A DNA stretch of 64,000 bases from [Pantoea] beijingensis (GTDB taxonomy: Bacteria; Pseudomonadota; Gammaproteobacteria; Enterobacterales; Enterobacteriaceae): contig NZ_CP071409.1 of the NCBI RefSeq assembly GCF_022647505.1, positions 2,604,001 to 2,668,000 on the forward strand, written 5' to 3'. The translations under genes were made by a program, and so were the position numbers. The notes below the pieces were generated by a model. It had not been told where the DNA came from. It saw only the letters and a program-made list of their open reading frames with translations, and searched no databases. Positions 58,135-64,000 of this stretch are shown piece by piece. Within the stretch, counting starts at the first letter, position 1, and the number at the start of each line of letters is the position of its first letter.

Positions 58135-59121
58135 TTAGCCACCGATATAGGAAAGGTTTTGCGTAACGCCGGTATTCCCCTGATGCAAGAAATGCGTCTG
58201 CTTTTTGGTCGCAAGGCTGGCGGTAATTCGCGCCTGAAGCTCCTGTTGCTGATCGTCTGCCGCCAGCAGATCGCGCAGGGCAATCCCACCTTCACCAAAC
58301 AGACAAAGATGCAGATTTCCCGTTGCGGATACCCGCAGGCGATTACAACTGGCGCAGAAATCTTTTTCGTAGGGCATGATCAGACCGATCTCTCCCAGAT
58401 AATCAGGATGGTGAAATACCTGAGCCGGACCATCGCTACGTTCGCGCGACCGGCACTGCCAACCTTCAGCGATCAAACGTTCGCGGATCACTTCTCCCGA
58501 AATATGGTGCTGCCGAAATAGCGCTCCACCGTCGCCGGTTTCCATTAATTCAATAAAACGCAGTTGAATCGGGCGTGGGCGTATCCATTCAAGGAACGTA
58601 TCAAGACTATTATGGTTAAGGTTACGCATCAGTACCGTGTTCACTTTCACTTGCGTAAAACCCGCGGTAAACGCGGCATCAATACCGCGCATAACCTGAT
58701 AAAATTTGTCCTGACCCGTGATGGCGTGAAACTGACGAGCATCAAGGCTATCAATACTGACGTTCAGTCCGGTAAGACCCGCAGCACGCCATGCTGCAAC
58801 ATCGCGCTCAAGACGGTAACCATTGGTCGTGACGGCGAGTTGACGGATGGCAGGGTTTGCACGCACCGTGCCGATGATATCGATAAAATCGCGACGTAGA
58901 GACGGCTCTCCGCCGGTTAGGCGCACTTTCTCCGTACCGGAGGCTGCAAAGGCACGGGTGACTCGTCCGATTTCATCAAGTGAAAGGAAGCTTTTGTTGG
59001 TTACCCCCTGCGGCTGGTAACCATCAGGCAGGCAATACGTGCAACGAAAATTGCACACATCAGTGATCGACAAGCGCAAGTAATAAAACTCGCGAGCGAA
59101 GCTATCTGTAAATTGTGGCAC
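58135..59121 (-). CDS. moaA: GTP 3',8-cyclase MoaA
   Basis: Radical-SAM enzyme (328 residues), first step of molybdenum cofactor synthesis. The N-terminal SAM cluster is in CNFRCTYC (Cys23, 27, 30). The C-terminal substrate-binding cluster is [18 protein letters not shown], and the conserved C-terminal Gly-Gly (SYIGG) is present. I take the GTG at 59121, because GGAAGG lies at proper distance and the protein then starts [16 protein letters not shown] like the E. coli one; the frame also opens at a TTG five codons upstream. First gene of moaABCDE with a long leader and a ModE site. Confidence 0.96.
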   Translation of the reverse strand: MPQFTDSFAREFYYLRLSITDVCNFRCTYCLPDGYQPQGVTNKSFLSLDEIGRVTRAFAASGTEKVRLTGGEPSLRRDFIDIIGTVRANPAIRQLAVTTNGYRLERDVAAWRAAGLTGLNVSIDSLDARQFHAITGQDKFYQVMRGIDAAFTAGFTQVKVNTVLMRNLNHNSLDTFLEWIRPRPIQLRFIELMETGDGGALFRQHHISGEVIRERLIAEGWQCRSRERSDGPAQVFHHPDYLGEIGLIMPYEKDFCASCNRLRVSATGNLHLCLFGEGGIALRDLLAADDQQQELQARITASLATKKQTHFLHQGNTGVTQNLSYIGG

Positions 59122-59136
59122 CAGCACACCTTCCAA

Positions 59137-59280
59137 ATACGGGAGATACAGTCATTTCTTCCTGTACCCTGGCAGCGCGAAGGCTGCGGCCAGCACACCT
59201 TGTCATAAAGAGTTAGGTATAAAGGCTTGAGTGTCATTTGCAGCTTATTCTGCAAACTTGGTAACTACGGATTTTAGCGC
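59137..59280 (-). promoter_or_regulatory. Structured moaA leader, possible Moco RNA element
   Basis: About 145 bases of untranslated leader are expected between the ModE site and moaA. On the minus strand two adjacent hairpins can form just before the start: one built on GCAGC-CTTCGC-GCTGC, the other on TACAG-GAAGAAATGA-CTGTA. The E. coli moaA leader carries the Moco RNA riboswitch-like motif at this position. I could not match its consensus base by base, so the identity is inferred from position, length and folding. Confidence 0.45.
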
Positions 59281-59310
59281 TAATCACACAACGATGCCAG
59301 AATATGATTT

Positions 59311-59334
59311 CGTTGTATATATTGATATATAACG
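59311..59334 (-). promoter_or_regulatory. ModE binding site upstream of moaA
   Basis: CGTTGTATA-TATTGA-TATATAACG: two inverted 9-bp half-sites (one mismatch) separated by 6 bp. This matches the known ModE consensus CGTTATATA-N6-8-TATATAACG. It lies about 190 bp before the moaA start. ModE-molybdate activates moaA in E. coli, so the same control is expected here. Confidence 0.8.
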
Positions 59335-59630
59335 TATTTTCACCGCATTTTCGCTACAGGATAAGGTAAAATCGCTAAATTAATTTGACCCAAGTCAGGC
59401 CCCCGTCTGATTCACCCTTTGGCGATAAATGACGAATATGAGAATTTATATAACAATTACCGTCTGAGCCCTCTGATTTTCAGCCCTGACAGGAAAAATC
59501 TGCCGGTCACGCGGTGGGCGCACTCGTCATCGTTAAGGTTTCAGGGCAACGTTTAGAGCACACACGATGCACATCATAAGTTTGATGCTGACGGGCCGAA
59601 ATGGCGCCCCGACAGCAAATAAGGAGAAAT

Positions 59631-60539
59631 ATGCGTAACCGCACGTTGGCCGATCTGGATCGCGTTGTTGCCCTTGGTGGTGGACACGGATTAGGACGCG
59701 TTATGTCTGCATTATCACCCTTGGGCTCGAGACTGACGGGGATCGTCACCACAACCGATAACGGTGGTTCAACCGGTCGAATCCGTCGTTCCGAGGGGGG
59801 GATCGCATGGGGCGATATGCGTAACTGCCTTAATCAATTGATCACCGAGCCTAGCGTTGCATCGGCCATGTTTGAATATCGTTTCAGTGGCAACGGTGAG
59901 CTCTCCGGGCATAATCTGGGAAATTTAATGCTAAAAGCGCTCGACCATTTGAGCGTTCGCCCGGTTGAAGCCATTAACCTGATCCGTAATCTTTTGAAAG
60001 TTGATGCTTTTTTAATTCCAATGTCGGAACAGCCGGTTGATTTGGTGGCGATGGATATCGAAGGTCATGTTATTTATGGGGAAACTGATATCGATCAAAT
60101 GAAAGTGCCGCCTCATGAATTAATGCTTTCACCCGCGGTTAATGCTACCCGTGAGGCCGTGGAAGCCATTGGCGAAGCGGATCTGATCCTGATCGGACCC
60201 GGGAGTTTTTATACCAGTTTGATGCCAATACTCCTGATGAATGAGATGACTCAGGCACTACGTCGTACACCCGCAACGATGGTTTTTATCGGCAATCTGG
60301 GGCGCGAACTCAGCCCGGCAGCGGCCGGAATGACATTGTCTGACAAGCTTACTATGATGGAAAAATATATTGGGAAGAAGGTGATTGATGCGGTCGTTGT
60401 CGGCCCACAGGTGGATGTTCATGGCGTGGAAGATCGCGTATTAATTCAGGAGCCGCTTGAAGCCGCGGATATTAAATATCGCCACGATCGTCAACTGCTG
60501 CGTATTGCGCTGGAACATGCTATCCAGGCGATTAGCTGA
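59631..60539 (+). CDS. ybhK: YvcK/CofD-like protein YbhK
   Basis: A 302-residue protein of the gluconeogenesis factor / CofD-like family; Bacillus YvcK binds UDP-sugars and affects morphogenesis and carbon use. [18 protein letters not shown] and [34 protein letters not shown] form the nucleotide-binding N-terminus, and [18 protein letters not shown] follows. AAGGAG at 59621-59626 supports the ATG at 59631; the frame runs 10 codons further upstream. It is divergent from moaA and convergent with uvrB, as in E. coli. Confidence 0.95.
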   Translation: MRNRTLADLDRVVALGGGHGLGRVMSALSPLGSRLTGIVTTTDNGGSTGRIRRSEGGIAWGDMRNCLNQLITEPSVASAMFEYRFSGNGELSGHNLGNLMLKALDHLSVRPVEAINLIRNLLKVDAFLIPMSEQPVDLVAMDIEGHVIYGETDIDQMKVPPHELMLSPAVNATREAVEAIGEADLILIGPGSFYTSLMPILLMNEMTQALRRTPATMVFIGNLGRELSPAAAGMTLSDKLTMMEKYIGKKVIDAVVVGPQVDVHGVEDRVLIQEPLEAADIKYRHDRQLLRIALEHAIQAIS

Positions 60540-60819
60540 TTAATGCCATTTCAAGCGTTTTAGCTGTCAGCTGACTTAAGGATGAACCCGCAGGGCCGGT
60601 GGTCGCCTCAGTCAGGCTGACGGCCTAATGCCAACGGCGTTCCGTTCATCCTTCGAATGTTCCTGGAAAGGCGACGTCAAATTCAAAAGAAATCGGTCGT
60701 GAGGCGTGGTGAACGTCGTCCACCAGCACAGCACGAAAGCAGAAGATATTTGCCAGCCTTCTGGCAAGTGAAACATTCGCTAAACCTGTGAGGCCGTCAA
60801 CTCACAACCGCTCTTGCAC

Positions 60820-62844
60820 CTATGAAGCTGCAATAAACAGTTCTCTCGCCTCGTGTAAACGGTCACGTACCGCAGCGGCTTCTTCAAACTCCAGATTCTG
60901 TGCATGCTTCTGCATCTGCGCTTCCAGTTCGTGGATTTTCTTCTGCAGTGCCTGCGGCGTGAGTGCCAGGTAATTTGCATCGCTCTCTGCTGCCTGGGTT
61001 GCCTTACCACGTCCGCGGGTTTTGTTGGTTTTGCCCGTCCCCTGCCCTATTTGCAGAATATCAGAAATCTTTTTATTCAGGCCCTGCGGTGTAATCCCAT
61101 TCTCTTTATTGTACTGCTCCTGCTTCTCGCGGCGACGTTCGGTTTCACCGATCGCCTTCGCCATTGAGGCTGTGATCTTATCGCCGTAAAGAATCGCTTT
61201 ACCATTAATGTTACGTGCGGCACGACCGATAGTCTGAATCAACGAGCGTTCAGAACGTAAAAAGCCTTCTTTATCTGCATCAAGTATCGCTACCAGCGAT
61301 ACTTCAGGCATATCAAGACCTTCACGCAAAAGGTTAATCCCCACCAGTACATCAAACTCACCCAGGCGCAAATCACGAATAATCTCAACCCGCTCAACGG
61401 TATCAATGTCGGAGTGCAAGTAGCGCACCCGTTCACCATGCTCTTCCAGATACTCGGTCAAATCTTCCGCCATGCGTTTGGTTAACGTCGTGACCAACAC
61501 ACGCTCGTTAATCGCTACGCGCTTACGGATTTCTGACAGCAGATCGTCAACCTGTGTCCCAACCGGCCGAACCTCAACGATCGGATCGAGCAGGCCTGTA
61601 GGACGAACCACCTGGTCAATAATATCGTCGCCTGATTTCTCCAACTCGTAATTGCCCGGTGTCGCCGAAACATAGATGGTTTGCGGGGCCAGCGCTTCAA
61701 ATTCTTCAAACTTCATCGGGCGGTTATCTAACGCGGAAGGCAGCCGAAAACCATATTCGACCAGTGTCTCTTTGCGTGCCCGGTCGCCACGATACATGCC
61801 GCCAATTTGCGGGATAGTCACGTGCGACTCATCCACCACCAGCAGGCCATCAGCAGGGAGATAATCAAACAACGTGGGTGGCGCCTCCCCGGGCCCGCGT
61901 CCGGAGAGATAGCGTGAATAGTTTTCAATACCTGAGCAGTAGCCGAGTTCGTTCATCATCTCCAGATCAAACTGCGTCCGCTGCGTCAAACGTTGCTCTT
62001 CCAGCAGTTTATTATTATTGAGCAGCACGTTGCGGCGATCCGCCAACTCAATCTTGATATCTTCCATTGCCTGCAAAATACGTTCGCGCGGCGTCACATA
62101 GTGAGTTTTTGGATAGATGGTATAGCGCTGGACGACTTCCTGGACCTGTCCTGTTAGCGGATCGAAAAGAGACAAGCGCTCAACCTCTTCATCGAACAGC
62201 TCCACGCGCAGGGCAATTTCGTCAGATTCGGCCGGAAAAATATCAATTACCTCACCGCGCACACGGAAAGTACCACGCTGAAAAGCCTGATCGTTACGTG
62301 CATATTGCAATTCGGTCAGACGGCGAAGAATTGAGCGCTGATCGATAATCATACCGCGCGTTAAGTGCAGCATCATTTTCAGATAAAGATCGGGATCACC
62401 CAAACCATAAATGGCGGACACTGACGCCACCACCACCACATCCCGCCGCTCCAGCAGCGCCTTGGTCGCTGACAGGCGCATCTGCTCGATATGCTCGTTG
62501 ACCGATGCATCCTTTTCAATAAAAGTGTCTGAACTCGGGACGTAGGCTTCCGGCTGGTAGTAATCGTAGTAAGAGACAAAATACTCAACTGCATTATCCG
62601 GAAAAAATTCCTTCATCTCCCCATAGAGCTGGGCCGCTAACGTTTTGTTCGGTGCCAACACCATCGTTGGGCGATTCAGATCGGCGATCACATTCGCCAC
62701 GGTGAATGTTTTGCCTGAACCTGTAACCCCCAGCAGCGTTTGATGGGCAAGACCATCTTCCAGCCCTACTTCAAGACGTCGAATCGCCTCGGGCTGATCG
62801 CCTGACGGTTTAAATGCAGAGTTAAGTTTAAAGACTTTGCTCAT
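60820..62844 (-). CDS. uvrB: Excinuclease ABC subunit UvrB
   Basis: Central nucleotide-excision-repair protein (674 residues): receives damaged DNA from UvrA and positions UvrC. Walker A is [10 protein letters not shown]. The damage-probing beta-hairpin lies in [22 protein letters not shown]. Helicase motifs are [19 protein letters not shown] and QTIGRAARN, and the C-terminal UVR domain ([29 protein letters not shown]) binds UvrC. The ATG at 62844 gives the expected [20 protein letters not shown]; the open frame continues 42 codons upstream across the LexA box, so that longer start is wrong. Confidence 0.98.
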   Translation of the reverse strand: MSKVFKLNSAFKPSGDQPEAIRRLEVGLEDGLAHQTLLGVTGSGKTFTVANVIADLNRPTMVLAPNKTLAAQLYGEMKEFFPDNAVEYFVSYYDYYQPEAYVPSSDTFIEKDASVNEHIEQMRLSATKALLERRDVVVVASVSAIYGLGDPDLYLKMMLHLTRGMIIDQRSILRRLTELQYARNDQAFQRGTFRVRGEVIDIFPAESDEIALRVELFDEEVERLSLFDPLTGQVQEVVQRYTIYPKTHYVTPRERILQAMEDIKIELADRRNVLLNNNKLLEEQRLTQRTQFDLEMMNELGYCSGIENYSRYLSGRGPGEAPPTLFDYLPADGLLVVDESHVTIPQIGGMYRGDRARKETLVEYGFRLPSALDNRPMKFEEFEALAPQTIYVSATPGNYELEKSGDDIIDQVVRPTGLLDPIVEVRPVGTQVDDLLSEIRKRVAINERVLVTTLTKRMAEDLTEYLEEHGERVRYLHSDIDTVERVEIIRDLRLGEFDVLVGINLLREGLDMPEVSLVAILDADKEGFLRSERSLIQTIGRAARNINGKAILYGDKITASMAKAIGETERRREKQEQYNKENGITPQGLNKKISDILQIGQGTGKTNKTRGRGKATQAAESDANYLALTPQALQKKIHELEAQMQKHAQNLEFEEAAAVRDRLHEARELFIAAS

Positions 62845-62921
62845 TAATGGGCTACCTGATGAAGAAACGCGCGGACTGGCATGTAATTCTACTCCCCCTC
62901 CACGAATTTTCCAGTAAAACA

Positions 62922-62941
62922 CACTGGATATAATGCCAGTT
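62922..62941 (-). promoter_or_regulatory. LexA (SOS) box upstream of uvrB
   Basis: On the minus strand it reads AACTGGCATTATATCCAGTG: CTG-N10-CAG with the same right-hand TATCCAGT as the E. coli uvrB box. It is 78 bp before the uvrB ATG. SOS induction of uvrB is therefore expected. Confidence 0.8.
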
Positions 62942-63203
62942 ATTTTGCAGGCTGCATTAATCCAGGGCAAAAGCCTGAATAAATCGGTTTCAGGTTATCC
63001 CCAGAGGCTTTTTAAGCTTTAACGTTTGTCAATAGTTTTACTGCAAAAGCGGTGGCAGTAAAAAGCTGAAAAACGCGATGCTTGATTTTAACTAACCATT
63101 TGATTTTTATCACCATCACCCGTGAGATGAGTTTAGCGCCACTTCAAGCTAAAGCCGCGTCCTTACTCGCTTGCGACATGTTGTCATTATCTAATGCACA
63201 AGG

Positions 63204-63261
63204 TTATCCACAGGAATAGTGGATAACTGATTTCAGCGCCCGAAAAGACTGGTGTGTATAA
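63204..63261. other. DARS1-like cluster of three DnaA boxes
   Basis: TTATCCACA (63204-63212, plus strand) faces TTATCCACT (63218-63226, minus strand) five bases away; with flanks they form the inverted repeat GTTATCCAC-N7-GTGGATAAC. A perfect TTATACACA lies at 63253-63261 on the minus strand. DARS1, which reactivates ADP-DnaA to ATP-DnaA in E. coli, lies beside uvrB and has a core of three DnaA boxes. Location and composition agree; function is inferred. Confidence 0.7.
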
Positions 63262-63858
63262 ATCGTCGCTGCGTAGCTTCTGCCGGGTGAAATATTTTTT
63301 TTTCGCTTTTTTTACGCTTACCTTATCGCCAAATTAGCAAAGCAATGCATAACTTATATCCCGCTCTCGGCCCCTTGTTCCCTCGCTCAAAGCGCTCAGG
63401 TATTCGCTAACCGCCATTAAACAGGTCATTTGCACCATAACGGCAAGTTATTGAGCACCATTGATGTGCGCATAAATTATACCTCGGGTGATTGTTTAAC
63501 ATTTCTGACCAATGTAATCAGAAAAACCCCGGTACTGACGGCAGTTGTGATGTATCAACAACCTGAAATCGATTCTGGCCTGCTAATTGCAACCCAATAG
63601 AATAGCCATTTTACGCTTTCAGTGTGCCCCGGCGTTACGTACGCAGCCTGGCGGCTATATCGGGGAATTCATGGGCGTTGTTCATATAGCGCAATGCGAA
63701 AGCAGGCGAGTTCGTTATCCGAAATCATTCGAGCGGCAGGATGTCGCTCTGCGTGTTAGTTCCCGAAGCTGGCACCGTAAAGTACCCCGCGCATGCACTG
63801 CACTGACCTGCTGCCTGTGATAACGGGGATATCAAAATTGTCTGAAGGAGAGTATCAG

Positions 63859-64000
63859 ATGCTACGTTTACGTTCGGTTAATCAGTTTTATGGTCAGAAC
63901 CATATTTTATGGAATGTGGATTTGGATCTGCCTCCCGGCACCTGTACCGGCGTGCTGGGCCGCCGTGGAATGGGTAAGACCACGCTGGTCAATTGTATTA
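63859..64000 (+). CDS. UrtE-like ABC transporter ATP-binding protein (5' part)
   Basis: The start of a gene that runs past the window end; 47 codons are visible. It reads MLRLRSVNQFYGQNHILWNV and then the Walker A motif GRRGMGKTT. A Q-x-x-YG-x-x-H-I-L start is typical of UrtE, one of the two ATPases of the urea/short-amide ABC transporter of the branched-chain amino-acid transporter group (LivF-like). GAAGGAGAG precedes the ATG. UrtE is usually last in urtABCDE; here no urt gene precedes it, so its partners may lie downstream in another order. Confidence 0.75.
   Translation, partial: MLRLRSVNQFYGQNHILWNVDLDLPPGTCTGVLGRRGMGKTTLVNCI

Larger units (their letters stand above)
62845..63858. other. 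Long non-coding region between uvrB and the UrtE-like gene
   Basis: About 1 kb without a convincing gene. A 77-codon + strand frame at 63587-63820 has no ribosome-binding site or recognisable domain. The region holds the uvrB promoter with its LexA box, the DnaA-box cluster at 63204-63261, a T-tract at 63295-63311, and the promoter of the downstream ABC gene. In E. coli the uvrB-bioD gap is the DARS1 locus; the bio operon is not seen here. Confidence 0.6.

Noticed and set aside
62995..63003. TTATCCCCA as a fourth DnaA box
   Set aside because: It differs from the consensus at a key position (C for A at position 7) and lies 200 bp from the cluster; single near-matches are common.
63587..63820. 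77-codon plus-strand frame before the UrtE-like gene
   Set aside because: No ribosome-binding site, no domain pattern, and a composition unlike the real genes around it.
1..64000. tRNA/rRNA genes, CRISPR arrays, insertion sequences, prophage or toxin-antitoxin loci
   Set aside because: No cloverleaf-like tRNA, no regularly spaced direct repeats, and no transposase, integrase or phage proteins were recognised on reading the window.

Overview
The window is a compact, roughly half-GC chromosomal stretch of a gammaproteobacterium. Nearly every protein is close to an Escherichia coli K-12 family member (ybiO, rlmF, ybiB, dinG, mlrA-yohO-yehWXYZ, bglX, dld, pbpG, yohCDF, dusC, rhlE, ybhQ-P-clsB-ybhN-ybhL, moaABCDE, ybhK, uvrB). 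The organism is therefore Enterobacterales. Its hut genes, large DUF3772 MscS channel and different local gene order suggest an Erwiniaceae-type genome (Erwinia/Pantoea-like) rather than E. coli; that placement is inference. I saw no rRNA, tRNA, CRISPR array, insertion sequence or prophage.

Layout. (1) 0-2 kb: the end of ybiO, rlmF and a flavin-reductase-fold protein. (2) 2-12 kb: a complete histidine-utilisation locus, hutGI / hutFD / hutC / hutHU. It encodes the five-enzyme route through formylglutamate (HutH-HutU-HutI-HutF-HutG). HutC-type operators (TGTATA...TATACA) lie in both divergent promoter regions. An M20 amidohydrolase follows. (3) 12-16.7 kb: ybiB and dinG, then a GNAT / XRE-cupin pair. 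(4) 16.9-44.4 kb: a block matching the E. coli 48-min region (mlrA, the short gene yohO, the osmoprotectant ABC transporter yehW-X-Y-osmF, bglX, dld, pbpG, yohC, yohD, yohF, dusC). It is interrupted by accessory genes: an MFS transporter, idi, a Sufu-domain protein, an MpaB/DUF2236 protein, a DUF3772 MscS channel, a GH15 hydrolase, an L,D-transpeptidase, a Pit transporter and a YhhS-type exporter. The block sits between dinG and rhlE, which are near-neighbours in E. coli. (5) 44.5-50.5 kb: rhlE, then a regulatory island: a LuxR-type response regulator, a divergent membrane HATPase-Hpt protein, an ECF sigma / anti-sigma pair, a TPR protein and a cytochrome b561. (6) 50.6-63 kb: ybhQ, the ybhP-clsB-ybhN cardiolipin operon, ybhL, a DUF1615 lipoprotein, moaABCDE with a ModE site and long leader, ybhK, and uvrB with a LexA box. 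(7) 63-64 kb: a non-coding kilobase carrying three DnaA boxes arranged like DARS1, then the start of a UrtE-like ABC ATPase.

Most notable: the RcsD-like HATPase-Hpt / response-regulator pair next to the ECF sigma cassette; the DARS1-like DnaA-box cluster upstream of uvrB; the repeated HutC operator architecture, one copy of which covers the hutH ribosome-binding site; and the absence of a LexA box upstream of dinG although uvrB keeps one.
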